A stretch of DNA of 64,000 bases, from assembly GCA_903834785.1 (NCBI GenBank), contig CAILKP010000026.1, positions 1 to 64,000 on the forward strand, written 5' to 3'. A program made the position numbers and the translations under genes. The stretch is from an uncultured bacterium (GTDB lineage Bacteria; Planctomycetota; Phycisphaerae; Phycisphaerales; UBA1924). Shown in pieces: positions 27,676-35,718 of this stretch. The number at the start of each line of letters is the position of its first letter. Within the stretch, counting starts at the first letter, position 1. Under the pieces are notes generated by a model. That model was not told where the DNA came from. It searched no databases and saw nothing but the letters and a program-made list of their open reading frames with translations.

Positions 27676-27785
27676 AGCACGCAAGCGTACGACCTCACGC
27701 CTGCCTGGGGAACGTGCAATCCCCGCCGGTTGCCGGTCGTAAACACCCCAGTTTCAGGCACCTTCCACCCCGCCAGCCACCGGCA

Positions 27786-27989
27786 TCACGGCCGCCGCTG
27801 GGCGTTGTCCGCGCTCATCGCCATCGCTGTCAGCGCCGGCAGCACGCACAGGCCCACGATCAGCCCCAGTTGCCAGGTCGCCAGCACGCCCACACCCTTG
27901 GGCAGCAGAATAAACGCCGCGGCAAGGGCCGTCAGCACCGACACCGATGCCGCCAGCACCAGCCCAATCTTCCGCGTCTGGTTGAACAC
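27786..27989 (-). CDS. Small two-helix membrane protein
   Basis: A 67-residue hypothetical protein with two hydrophobic segments, IGLVLAASVSVLTALAAAFILL and TWQLGLIVGLCVLPALTAMAM, joined by a short loop (PKGVGVLA). I prefer the GTG at 27989, which has GGAG seven bases upstream (TTGGAGCTTGAG). The frame is open back to 28517 across the regulatory region of the terminase operon, which argues against the longer form. Function unknown. Confidence 0.5.
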   Translation of the reverse strand: MFNQTRKIGLVLAASVSVLTALAAAFILLPKGVGVLATWQLGLIVGLCVLPALTAMAMSADNAQRRP

Positions 27990-28219
27990 CTCAAGCTCCA
28001 AGCAATGACCCGGCGGGCTGCATCTCCAGAGTCCCGCATCCATGCGAGCGACTGGTTGATGCGATGGGGAAAACACCCCGGGGGGGGAGCTATAGAAGGC
28101 GCAGACACTCCGATTGTCGAGTAGTGACTTCCCCGCGCGCCACGGACAACCCTCGGTCCTTCTGGCAGCCCTCACAGCCCCGTTTGTGCGCGAAAAAGCC
28201 GGGAAAACTCCACACTGAC
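27990..28219. other. Non-coding stretch upstream of the terminase operon
   Basis: It contains a run of eight or more G at about 28078-28087 and no supported gene. It separates the leftward small-protein genes from the rightward terminase operon and should carry the leftward promoter. Confidence 0.4.
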
Positions 28220-28247
28220 TTGCTTTGCGACCACAGAGACGTATTTT
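28220..28247 (+). promoter_or_regulatory. Candidate sigma-70 promoter of the terminase operon
   Basis: TTGCTT (28220-28225), a 16-base spacer and TATTTT (28242-28247) resemble a -35/-10 pair. The -10 overlaps the left edge of the 22-bp palindrome, a typical repressor geometry. Inferred from sequence only. Confidence 0.45.
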
Positions 28248-28266
28248 GTTTGGTATACCAAACAAA
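28245..28266. promoter_or_regulatory. Perfect 22-bp palindromic operator candidate
   Basis: The left half TTTGTTTGGTA (28245-28255) is matched base for base by its complement in the right half (28256-28266), with no spacer. It lies 21 bases before the first ATG of the operon and directly after or over the candidate -10. AGGAGGT-like GGAGGT follows at 28276-28281. A dimeric repressor site is the simplest reading; the HTH protein encoded just downstream is a candidate ligand. Confidence 0.75.
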
Positions 28267-28287
28267 CACCTTTCTGGAGGTCCTGAC

Positions 28288-29034
28288 ATGGTACAGCTCG
28301 CCCTTCTCGTCCTTCCCAATCTGCTGGGTCCATCCCCGTCGACAGCCTCCACCTCCAGGCCATCCGATGTCCCGACCCGCGGTCGCTCCAATGCCGCCTC
28401 TGGCACCTGCAACCGCCGCGGCAGTCCAACTCGTCCCCTCCCTCTGGGCGATGCCCCGATCGCCGACCGCCGCTCAGTCTTCGAGCCGCACAATGAAAGC
28501 TCCGACGAGGGGGCCAACCCCCTCCGCGACGGGCCCGCGATTGATCTGCGATCGCTCCTTGCCCGTCCGCATGCCTCACCCGATCGTCACGCCCGTACCC
28601 ACACCCGTCTGGCCGAGCGGCTCAAGCCGGCTATCGAGCACATCGGACTGCTGGCCGATCGCGAGCGGCTCGTACTCGAGGCGGTCATCAGCAGCGGTCT
28701 GTCCTTCGTCCGGCTCGAGCAGCTCACCGGCCTGAGCGTCCGCATCGTGCGCACCACTCTGCGCAACGCTGCCCGTCGGGCCGAGTCTGACATCTTCGCC
28801 TTCGTTGTCGCGCAGCGCGAGTCCATGCCGCCCATGCGCCGCGCCGTGGCCGAGGCCATGGTCCTCCGCGGCATGCCGCTGCGTGCCATCGCTGCGGAGC
28901 TGAAGGTGTCGCTGTGGACTGTGCGCACACAGCGTCAGCGCCTGCTGCACCAGTACATGTCATCGCGCACCCCGTCGGCTCGTTGCCAGTCCGCTCACTC
29001 ACCTGCAGTTCAAGGAGTCGCTCATGTCAGCTGA
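28288..29034 (+). CDS. Double helix-turn-helix DNA-binding protein, possible small terminase or regulator
   Basis: A 248-residue protein with an unstructured Ser/Pro/Arg-rich first 95 residues. Two HTH-like segments follow. About 121-165 reads IGLLADRERLVLEAVISSG and LEQLTGLSVRIVRTTLRNAA. About 184-222 reads RRAVAEAMVLRGMPLRAIAA then ELKVSLWTVRTQRQRLL. The second resembles sigma region 4 or LuxR-type HTHs. First place in an operon ending in a large terminase fits a small terminase subunit, but a regulator of the operon is equally possible; sequence does not decide. The ATG at 28288 follows GGAGGT. A TTG at 28225 is in frame but precedes the operator. It overlaps the ABC gene by eleven bases. 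Confidence 0.65.
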   Translation: MVQLALLVLPNLLGPSPSTASTSRPSDVPTRGRSNAASGTCNRRGSPTRPLPLGDAPIADRRSVFEPHNESSDEGANPLRDGPAIDLRSLLARPHASPDRHARTHTRLAERLKPAIEHIGLLADRERLVLEAVISSGLSFVRLEQLTGLSVRIVRTTLRNAARRAESDIFAFVVAQRESMPPMRRAVAEAMVLRGMPLRAIAAELKVSLWTVRTQRQRLLHQYMSSRTPSARCQSAHSPAVQGVAHVS

Positions 29035-29836
29035 TCTCGTCCGCTCGCTCTTTCTCATCAGCCGTCCGTCGCCGCGCCCCAGTCTGGCCACAGTCACCAA
29101 CGCCCTGACACGATGGGCCATCCGCTCGCCCGGTCGTGATGCCCCTCTTGGCTCGATCGCGCTGCTGCTGGGGCCCTCGGGCTGCGGCAAGTCCACCCTG
29201 CTGCGGCGCTGTTGCCGCGCACTGGGAAACACGGTCCGGAGCGGCCCCGCACGCACGATGGTCGCCGCCGAGCTCACCCGCTCCCGCGTGCGCATCCACG
29301 TCCCCGGTGCCGCCGGTGGCATCATCATTGCCTCCGCACGCACAGCCAGCACACTGACGTGCCAGGCCCCCGTGCTGCCGGCGGCACTGCAGGCCGGCCG
29401 CCCCGGGGATCCTCAGTCGGATCGGTTGTGGCTTGGCTGCCTGGTGGCCGCAGGCCTGGCCGAGGCCGGTCTCATGCTGCTGCCGGTGCGAAGACTCTCC
29501 GCCGGGCAACGTGCCCGCCACACGCTGGCGCTGGCCATGTACCTCTGTCACCTCATGGCCGACCGCTCTCGCCACACCGCCGGCAACGGCCCGCCGCCGC
29601 CGCTGCTGGTCATCGATGAGTTCGGTACCGGCCTGGACGCGCCAACCGCCATCTCGCTGGCCATCTCACTGCGGCGGTGGTGTGCCACCGTCGCCGTCCG
29701 CACAGTCGTCGCCACGCTGGATGTTGCCCTGGGTGCACACCTGGAACCCGCCATCACGGTCGACCTCTCCCCCCCGCAGGATCGTCACACCGGCGTGTCG
29801 GGGGCCGCCGCCCAGACACGAAAGGACGCCTCATGA
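29024..29836 (+). CDS. Stand-alone ABC-type ATPase
   Basis: A 270-residue soluble ABC ATPase without membrane segments or a nearby permease. Walker A is GPSGCGKST (50-58), the signature is RLSAGQRAR (LSAGQ 158-162), Walker B is LLVIDEFG with Glu199, and the D-loop is TGLDAPTA. The switch His after Walker B is not evident (VVATLDVALG), which is unusual for a transporter ATPase. It is translationally coupled to both neighbours: it overlaps the HTH gene by eleven bases and the GNAT gene by four. ABC ATPases fused to an acetyltransferase are a known orphan group (COG2401). Here the two exist as adjacent genes, in a terminase operon. A role in DNA packaging or in regulating the terminase is conjecture. 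Confidence 0.82.
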   Translation: MSADLVRSLFLISRPSPRPSLATVTNALTRWAIRSPGRDAPLGSIALLLGPSGCGKSTLLRRCCRALGNTVRSGPARTMVAAELTRSRVRIHVPGAAGGIIIASARTASTLTCQAPVLPAALQAGRPGDPQSDRLWLGCLVAAGLAEAGLMLLPVRRLSAGQRARHTLALAMYLCHLMADRSRHTAGNGPPPPLLVIDEFGTGLDAPTAISLAISLRRWCATVAVRTVVATLDVALGAHLEPAITVDLSPPQDRHTGVSGAAAQTRKDAS

Positions 29837-30552
29837 TCAACATCGAACCCTGTTCCAGCGTGGTGGCATCACAGCTCGCCGAGTCGCACTACATCACCGG
29901 CCGCCCGGGCCCGGTCGTCCAGTGCTTCCGCGCCGTCTGCGATGATGCACCCGAACTGACCGCCGGTGTTCTGACGCTCTCGATGCCCGTGCTCAACGGA
30001 CCGTGGAGGGCACTTGCATGGCCAGCGCTGCTGGAAGGTGCAGATAAACGCCAGCGTGCCAGTCGCCTCAACGTCAACCTTCGCACCATCAGCCGCGTGC
30101 TGGTTGATCCCCGCTTCCGTGGCCGCGGCATCGGCTCGGCGCTCGTTCGCCACGCGATCGCCTACGCCCAGGTCCCGCTGGTTGAGGCCATCGCGTCCAT
30201 GGCCGTGCTCGTACCGCTGTTCTCCGCCGCCGGGATGCGACGCATCGAGCCGCCCGAGACACTCCGTGCCTCCAAGCTCCGCCTTGCCCTGGACCAGGCA
30301 CAACTCACCCACGACCGCCTGATCGAGGCCGACACCGTCTCCGCGATCGCGTTCGCCACCGCCGGTCCACTGGCCGCACTCGCCTCCGCCCTGCGGGCAT
30401 GGGCACGCAACAGCCGCGGCACGCGACGCCTGATCACCGGTCCCTTCCCCGCGCTCTGCCAGGTCGCCGCCCGCGGGCTGGCACCCAAGGCCATCTATGT
30501 CCACGGTCAGTATCCGCCAGTTCCCGCCACGCTCCAGGAAGCAGCCTCATGA
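29833..30552 (+). CDS. GNAT-family N-acetyltransferase
   Basis: A 239-residue protein with the GNAT acetyl-CoA loop VDPRFRGRGIGSALVRHAI (91-109), preceded by the usual strand (VNLRTISRVLV). The first 60 residues and the last 100 are outside the core fold; the C-terminal part (LITGPFPALCQVAARGLAPK) may be substrate-specific. It sits between the ABC ATPase and the large terminase with ATGA overlaps on both sides, so equal translation is likely. The ABC-then-GNAT order is reminiscent of fused ABC ATPase/acetyltransferase proteins. The acceptor is unknown: a capsid, terminase or host protein would all be possible. Confidence 0.85.
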   Translation: MINIEPCSSVVASQLAESHYITGRPGPVVQCFRAVCDDAPELTAGVLTLSMPVLNGPWRALAWPALLEGADKRQRASRLNVNLRTISRVLVDPRFRGRGIGSALVRHAIAYAQVPLVEAIASMAVLVPLFSAAGMRRIEPPETLRASKLRLALDQAQLTHDRLIEADTVSAIAFATAGPLAALASALRAWARNSRGTRRLITGPFPALCQVAARGLAPKAIYVHGQYPPVPATLQEAAS

Positions 30553-32186
30553 CAAAGAAGACTGACAAAGCACAGGTGCTCTCGCTCCCCCCGAACCCTG
30601 CCGCGCTCCGCGATCTGCTCAAGGATGAGTTCGGCGTGCACCCCGCCTGCTTCCCCCTGCAAGCCGGTTCATGCTCACCCATGGACTACCTCGCCCACAC
30701 CTTCTTTGAGGGTTGCACCGAACCGTCTTCGGCGGATCGGCTCCCCACCGATTGTGTCGTGTGGGCCAATCGCGGCGGCGGCAAGACCTTTCTCGGTGCT
30801 GTCGCCACCATGCTCGACCTGCTCTACAAGCCAGGAATCCAGGTCCGCATCCTCGCGGGTTCCTTCCAGCAGGCCAAACGGATGCACGAGCATCTCGGCC
30901 GCCTCTGCCGGCTCCCGCTGGTTCGAGCGGCACTGCCGCGTCTGACCTCGCGCTCGCTGACGCTCTCAAACACTTCCAACGTGGAGGTGCTCGCCGCCAG
31001 CGAAACGGCCATCCGCGGCTCCCGCGTGCAGAAGCTCCGCTGCGATGAGGTGGACCTCTTCCGCCAGGAACTCTGGAACGCCGCCCAGTTCACCACACGT
31101 TCCGCCCACATGCCCGGGCCCTGGGGAGATACCGTTCGCGGCAGCGTCGATGCGCTCTCCACCATGCACGTGCCCCTTGGCATGATGTGGGGCATCGTCT
31201 CCTCGGCACGACTTCGGCAGGACTGCCCGGCCGGCAACACCGCCGCAGGCAGTGGGGGAGATGAGCCCTCCCTTACCCCTGCATCCCAAATTTCCGCTGG
31301 TCCCACCGCCCGCCGCGTGCTCTTTCGATGGGGTGTGCTGGATGTGCTCGAACGGTGCCCGCCGCAGCGCGAGTGCAGCACCTGCCCGCTGCTGGAGGAT
31401 TGCAGCGGCCGCGCCAAACGCACCGAGCGACCTGATGACCCCGGCGGCCACGTCACTATTGACGATGCCATCACCCACAAGGCCCGCATCCCCCTGGCGC
31501 AGTGGCAGGCCGAGGCACTGTGTCTGAGGCCCTCACGCTCCGATGCGGTCTTCCCCGAGTTCGATCAGCGGCTCCACATCTTTGGCGGCACCGATGCGTC
31601 AGCCGCCCCTTCAGCCGCCCTCGCCGCGGAGGGAACGCTCTACGCCGGCATGGACTTCGGCTTCCGCTCGCCCACCACCGTGCTCTGGGCTGTACTCGGC
31701 CAGGACCGCGTGCTTCGCATCCTCGACTGCTACGCCGAAAGCGGGCGAACGCTCGCTCAGCACATCGACGCGATGAACACCCGCACCGAGCAGCTCGCCG
31801 GTCGTCCCGGCGCTCGCCCGCGGTTTATTGCCGTTGATCCCGCCGGGCATCAGCGCTCCGCCCACACCGGCATCTCATCTGTGGCCCTGCTCCGCCAAGC
31901 CGGCCTGATCGTCCGCTCTCGCCCGGCTCCCATTCACGATGGCATCCAGCTCATCCGCACCTTGCTTGAGGACCGCGGCACCGGACCGCGCCTGCTCATT
32001 CATCGACGCTGCAGCACGCTCATCGAGGCGCTCTTCCGCTACCACTACGCCGCCGATCGTCCGCACGACACCTCGCCGGTCAAGGACGGCCCCGACCACG
32101 CCATCGACGCCCTTCGCTACCTGGTGTCCAATCTCTCCGGCCTTGAACCGGGGGCCGCTTCAAACTCGCCTCGAAGCTACATCTGA
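30549..32186 (+). CDS. Phage-type terminase large subunit
   Basis: TerL pumps DNA into proheads and cuts it. This 545-residue protein is complete. The ATPase has a Walker A-like NRGGGKT (74-80), a following ILAGSFQQAKRMHEHL region, and Walker B LRCDEVDLF with D166 E167. The RNase H-like nuclease keeps its three acids: D369 in YAGMDFGFRSP, D430 in RFIAVDPAGH, and D516 in KDGPDHAIDALRYL. Between the domains are four cysteines, 270, 276, 279 and 285 (CPPQREC-STC-PLLEDC), that could bind a metal. It is the last gene of a coupled four-gene operon. No portal or capsid gene is adjacent; those are at 53-58 kb on the other strand. The intact active sites argue against decay. Confidence 0.94.
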   Translation: MTKKTDKAQVLSLPPNPAALRDLLKDEFGVHPACFPLQAGSCSPMDYLAHTFFEGCTEPSSADRLPTDCVVWANRGGGKTFLGAVATMLDLLYKPGIQVRILAGSFQQAKRMHEHLGRLCRLPLVRAALPRLTSRSLTLSNTSNVEVLAASETAIRGSRVQKLRCDEVDLFRQELWNAAQFTTRSAHMPGPWGDTVRGSVDALSTMHVPLGMMWGIVSSARLRQDCPAGNTAAGSGGDEPSLTPASQISAGPTARRVLFRWGVLDVLERCPPQRECSTCPLLEDCSGRAKRTERPDDPGGHVTIDDAITHKARIPLAQWQAEALCLRPSRSDAVFPEFDQRLHIFGGTDASAAPSAALAAEGTLYAGMDFGFRSPTTVLWAVLGQDRVLRILDCYAESGRTLAQHIDAMNTRTEQLAGRPGARPRFIAVDPAGHQRSAHTGISSVALLRQAGLIVRSRPAPIHDGIQLIRTLLEDRGTGPRLLIHRRCSTLIEALFRYHYAADRPHDTSPVKDGPDHAIDALRYLVSNLSGLEPGAASNSPRSYI

Positions 32187-32382
32187 GCACCGCCGCGCCT
32201 GGATCAGAACCACAAGCTCCTCTCCGCCGCGGCGATCCCGCGGTTCTCGTTGCTGTGAACCTGATCGAACGTGCTTGGTATTCACCCCATTTCGCCTGCA
32301 TCATCCGTATCTGGCTGCATGCCATCGCCGCCGCTGGGGCCCGATCGGGAACTTTCACTGCAAACCCGCTCGCAATGTTTGT

Positions 32383-33123
32383 ATGCACTTGCTAACCTTG
32401 GCACCTCTCGTGGTCCTTGGTGTCTCCATTCCGTGGTTCCTCCTGGCCGTTCTCGCTTGGCTGCTCTTGGCGTGGTACAGCCGGCGCGTGTATTTCAACC
32501 CGCGGCGAGAGGGCGACATCCTCTCCGGACTCGCCTGGGATTTCATTCGTGTGTACTGCCGCGTGTATCACCAGCTGCGCATCAGCGGCCGCGAGCATGT
32601 GCCGCTGACGCCGGTGGTCGGCGGTCGCCCCATCGTCGTCATCGCCAATCACACCGCCGGGCTCGACCCTGTCCTGATCCAGGCGGCCTGTCCGTGGTAC
32701 ATCCGCTGGATGATGGCCGCGGACATGAAAGGTGAGAACCTCGATTGGCTGTGGGAGTTCACCGGCGTGATCCTGGTTGACCGCTCCGGCAAAGCCGAGG
32801 TGAGCGGCGTCCGCGCTGCAATGTCCACGCTGCGCGACGGCACGGCCGTGGGCATCTTCCCCGAAGGCAAGCTCCGCACCACGCCGACGGAGATCAACCC
32901 GTTCCTGCCCGGTGTCGGCCTGATCGTCTGCCGCGGTAACGCACTAATCCTGCCCGCGGTGATCCGCGGCACACCGTTCTGTCAGAGCTCCTGGGGCTCA
33001 CTGGCCGAGCCCAGCGCCAGCAGCGTGGAGTTCAAGCCCATGCTTGACCCGCGCCATCTGGGATGGAAGGCCGCGGAGATCGCGCCGAACCTTGAGCGGA
33101 TGTACCGCACCTGGCTGGCCTGA
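32383..33123 (+). CDS. plsC: 1-acylglycerol-3-phosphate acyltransferase-like protein
   Basis: PlsC-like enzymes add the second acyl chain in phosphatidic acid synthesis at the inner membrane. The protein (246 residues) has an N-terminal helix (LVVLGVSIPWFLLAVLAWLLLA), the catalytic His-x4-Asp in IANHTAGLDPVLIQ, a second motif around LVDRSGKAEV, and the FPEG motif in VGIFPEGKLRTTPTEINPF. I chose the ATG at 32383, placed right before the membrane helix. The open frame begins inside the terminase, so longer forms are unlikely. It may share readthrough from the terminase operon but looks like a host gene. Confidence 0.85.
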   Translation: MHLLTLAPLVVLGVSIPWFLLAVLAWLLLAWYSRRVYFNPRREGDILSGLAWDFIRVYCRVYHQLRISGREHVPLTPVVGGRPIVVIANHTAGLDPVLIQAACPWYIRWMMAADMKGENLDWLWEFTGVILVDRSGKAEVSGVRAAMSTLRDGTAVGIFPEGKLRTTPTEINPFLPGVGLIVCRGNALILPAVIRGTPFCQSSWGSLAEPSASSVEFKPMLDPRHLGWKAAEIAPNLERMYRTWLA

Positions 33124-33138
33124 ACTCCTCAGCTGCTC

Positions 33139-34101
33139 TTACTGCTCCAGCATGGCCGCAGTGAATGTCTTACCGGTCGTCTCGCGTTCCCACGTGTGCG
33201 AGGGGCCGCGCTTGGCTTCGTAAAACTGCCAGAGCTCGAACCAGTAGCTGCGGAACTTGTGCTCGCCGAAAGGCTCGAAGGTGCGGGCGACGCGCTTCAT
33301 GATGCTCTTGCTGTTGCCGCGCATCTTCAGCACCACGCGCCCGTGGCGGACCGACTCGGTATCCAGTGGCAGGTGGCCGAAGCGGCCCAGCAGTTGCAGG
33401 ATGTTCGCCGCGGCATAGGGCCCGATGCCGGGCAGCTCGATAAGCCGCTGGCGGATGGCTTCATCATCGTGCGCGGGGTTCTCGAACCAGACAGGGTCCA
33501 CCTGGCCGGTGGCGAACAGTTTGGCCATCTCCACGATGCGGGCATCCCGGTAGCCGACGCCGCAGTGGGCACGAAGGGCGGCGGGCCGCTGATCGGCGAG
33601 TGCCTCCGCGGTCGGAAAGGCACCCTCGCGGCCGAAGACCTCGCACAGCCGCCGGTTCATGCGGATGGTGCTGGGCCACGCCACGTTGCAGCTGGTGATG
33701 GTCTTGATCACATCCTCAAACAGCGTGGGCGAGCGGAACAGCCGCCCGCGGCCGGACTTCTTCCAGCGCGGGTCGAGCTTGTGGAACGCCCGGAGGGTTT
33801 CGGCCGGCTCGTCTAGCCGCAGCATGCGGGTGAGCTGCCGGGTTAAAACCTGCTTGTCGGACTTCTGGATTTTGCGGCTGCAGGCGAGCACAAGCTCGGT
33901 CCCCTTGCCGCCGGGCTGGGTGATCGTCACCGTCACCGGTCCGCCGGGCAGGTCGAGCACGCGTTTGAACGTGCCGGCCCTGGTGGCCCGGGCGTGCGGC
34001 CCCGGCACCCACAAGTTGGGCTCCAGCAGGAAGTAGCCGTATGAGCAGACATCGCGGGCCAGCAGGTAGTCGCGTGGAACGGCCAGCCGCATCGGTGCCA
34101 T
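33139..34101 (-). CDS. HhH-GPD DNA glycosylase, AlkA-like
   Basis: This 320-residue protein has the helix-hairpin-helix and catalytic loop of base-excision DNA glycosylases: LIELPGIGPYAAANILQLLG followed by FGHLPLDTESVRH, where the Asp of LDTE is the expected catalytic residue. The N-terminal portion (YLLARDVCSYGYFLLEPNLWVPG) corresponds to the AlkA/OGG1-type antiparallel domain, and SPTLFEDVIKTITSCNVAW is the usual segment before the HhH. It would excise damaged bases; specificity (3-methyladenine or oxoguanine type) cannot be settled. No FeS cysteine cluster at the C-terminus. It closely follows the amidotransferase on the same strand, with nine bases between them. Confidence 0.85.
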   Translation of the reverse strand: MAPMRLAVPRDYLLARDVCSYGYFLLEPNLWVPGPHARATRAGTFKRVLDLPGGPVTVTITQPGGKGTELVLACSRKIQKSDKQVLTRQLTRMLRLDEPAETLRAFHKLDPRWKKSGRGRLFRSPTLFEDVIKTITSCNVAWPSTIRMNRRLCEVFGREGAFPTAEALADQRPAALRAHCGVGYRDARIVEMAKLFATGQVDPVWFENPAHDDEAIRQRLIELPGIGPYAAANILQLLGRFGHLPLDTESVRHGRVVLKMRGNSKSIMKRVARTFEPFGEHKFRSYWFELWQFYEAKRGPSHTWERETTGKTFTAAMLEQ

Positions 34102-34110
34102 CCTGCGGCC

Positions 34111-34854
34111 TTAGGCCGTCTTGAGCTTCCGCACCGCAGGGAAGAGCGTGCCGACAAGGTTGCTGGCCAGGCGCGAGCCGACGAGGTCGAAGCGGGCGAA
34201 GTGTTCATCGGCCTGCTTCTTGAGGTCCGCCGCGCTCATGCCCTGGGCGGCGCACAGACCCAGCGTGAACTGGTCGCGGGCGAAGTCCTCGATATCTGCG
34301 CGGTCGACCTCGAAGTGGAACTGGAAGCCGTAGGTCCGCAGACCAACCTTAAAGGCCTGCACCTTGCACGACGGCGAGCTCATCAGGGCCACCGCATCGG
34401 GCGGCAGCTTCTTGACTTCCTGGCCGTGGCTCTGGAACTGCATGGTCGTCCACGGCACACCGGCCAGCACGGTGTCGGTCTGGCCCGGAATGTTGGTGGT
34501 GACCTTGCAGAAGCCGACTTCGGGCTTCTCGGCCGGGCCGACCTCGCCACCCAGGGCGTGGGCGATGAGCTGGTGGCCCAGGCAGATGCCGATCAGCGGC
34601 AACTGGCGCGCGTGGGCCTGGCGGATGAACTCGATCTCGCCGGCCATCCAGGCGGGGTTGTCCGAGACGTTCATCGGGCCGCCCAGGACGATCACGCCCG
34701 AGACGTTGTCAAAGTCCGCAGGCACCGGCTTGCCGCCGCGGGTGGAATCAAGGTCAACCCGGCGCACGTCCAGCTTGTGGGCATGGTCACGAAACACCGC
34801 CGCCAGGCGGCCGAGATGGTCAGTATCCGAGTGCTGCAGAACAACGATTGCCAT
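34111..34854 (-). CDS. Class I glutamine amidotransferase-like protein
   Basis: A 247-residue stand-alone class I amidotransferase domain, related to the GMP-synthase GATase. The nucleophile elbow is GICLGHQLIAHALGG, and the catalytic His-Glu pair is in GFQFHFEVDRADI. The N-terminus VVLQHSDTDHLGRLAAVFRD fits the family. It has no synthetase domain, so it probably acts as a gamma-glutamyl hydrolase or peptidase-like enzyme (compare GuaA-type YfeJ-like proteins). The substrate is unknown. Likely co-transcribed with the downstream DNA glycosylase gene. Confidence 0.85.
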   Translation of the reverse strand: MAIVVLQHSDTDHLGRLAAVFRDHAHKLDVRRVDLDSTRGGKPVPADFDNVSGVIVLGGPMNVSDNPAWMAGEIEFIRQAHARQLPLIGICLGHQLIAHALGGEVGPAEKPEVGFCKVTTNIPGQTDTVLAGVPWTTMQFQSHGQEVKKLPPDAVALMSSPSCKVQAFKVGLRTYGFQFHFEVDRADIEDFARDQFTLGLCAAQGMSAADLKKQADEHFARFDLVGSRLASNLVGTLFPAVRKLKTA

Positions 34855-34963
34855 AGGACGCTAGTTTAGCAGCCGGTGGGGGGGTGGAACTTGGCGGGGG
34901 CGGGGGGCAGGTCGGGAAGAACCGGATGGTGCAGGCGGGGAAAGCACTTTGGAGCGGTCAACA

Positions 34964-35365
34964 TCAGAGGTTGGTCGGCCCGACGGCGTGTTTCCTCAGA
35001 AAGGCAACAACCTCGGCTTTGCCGATCTCGCTTCGGGCAAGGGCCAGCACCATCTCGGCCAGTTCGTCATCGTCGATTTCGGTTTCGATGCCGTTGAGGT
35101 CCAGGAACACCAATGCCGCAACGGTTCCAACCCGCTTGTTGCCGTCTACAAATGGGTGATTGCTCACAAGATGGAACAGATAGGCACCCGCCATCTCAAT
35201 GAGATCCGCATGGAGATAGACACCGCCACTGCCGGCGCGGGGCATCGCTACGGCTGAAGCCAGCAACCCGGCATCGCGAAGCTGGGTGCTGCCTCCGTAG
35301 GTCAGAACCTGATCTTCGTGGATGCGAAGCACATCGGTGATCTCAAGAAACTCTGGTTCCATCAT
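34964..35365 (-). CDS. Doc-family death-on-curing toxin (Fic fold)
   Basis: Doc toxins phosphorylate EF-Tu and arrest translation. This 133-residue protein has the diagnostic Fic/Doc motif HPFVDGNKRVGTVAALVFL, together with the N-terminal FLEITDVLRIHEDQVLTYGG and RDAGLLASAVAMPRA segments. Length is typical. The gene follows the AbrB-like antitoxin by three bases, the usual antitoxin-first order. Two ATGs (35365, 35362) are possible. The active motif is complete, so the toxin appears functional. Confidence 0.9.
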   Translation of the reverse strand: MMEPEFLEITDVLRIHEDQVLTYGGSTQLRDAGLLASAVAMPRAGSGGVYLHADLIEMAGAYLFHLVSNHPFVDGNKRVGTVAALVFLDLNGIETEIDDDELAEMVLALARSEIGKAEVVAFLRKHAVGPTNL

Positions 35366-35368
35366 GCA

Positions 35369-35596
35369 TCACTCCGCCAGCCGCTTGAGTGCCTTGCTGT
35401 GCCGCGCATTGACCTTCGCCAGCGACTTGGACAGCCGGGCCTGCCGGCTCGACTCGCTGACCGGGCTGACCGTCAGCACCTTGCCGTCCGTGCTGAGCTC
35501 CAGCGAAGACTCTGGAGTGATCTTCAGCAGATCGAGGATCGGCTTGTCGATGATCAGCGCGTAGCTGTTGCCGTGTTTGGTGAGCGTCTTGATCAT
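35369..35596 (-). CDS. AbrB/MazE-type antitoxin
   Basis: A 75-residue swapped-hairpin DNA-binding protein: MIKTLTKHGNSYALIIDKPI followed by ELSTDGKVLTVSPV, a SpoVT/AbrB-like fold. The C-terminal helix (RLSKSLAKVNARHSKALKRL) probably wraps the Doc toxin. Doc is classically paired with Phd, so an AbrB-type partner is a less common combination. Autoregulation is likely: ATACGAAGTGTAT, with ATAC/GTAT arms, lies about 55 bases upstream near 35647-35659. Confidence 0.83.
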   Translation of the reverse strand: MIKTLTKHGNSYALIIDKPILDLLKITPESSLELSTDGKVLTVSPVSESSRQARLSKSLAKVNARHSKALKRLAE

Positions 35597-35718
35597 GGGT
35601 GTCTCGCAGGGCAGCGGCGGAGTTGAGGGTGTGGTACTCCATCGTCAATACGAAGTGTATACGCCAGCGGTTCCTGGCGGCGGCGTCCGAGAAGTGCTCT
35701 CCCGCGCCGCCAACCCCC

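Noticed and set aside
34855-34963. Possible G-quadruplex tract (GGTGGGGGGG, GGCGGGGGCGGGGGG)
   Set aside because: A G-rich spacer between genes is unremarkable at this GC, and I cannot show any function.
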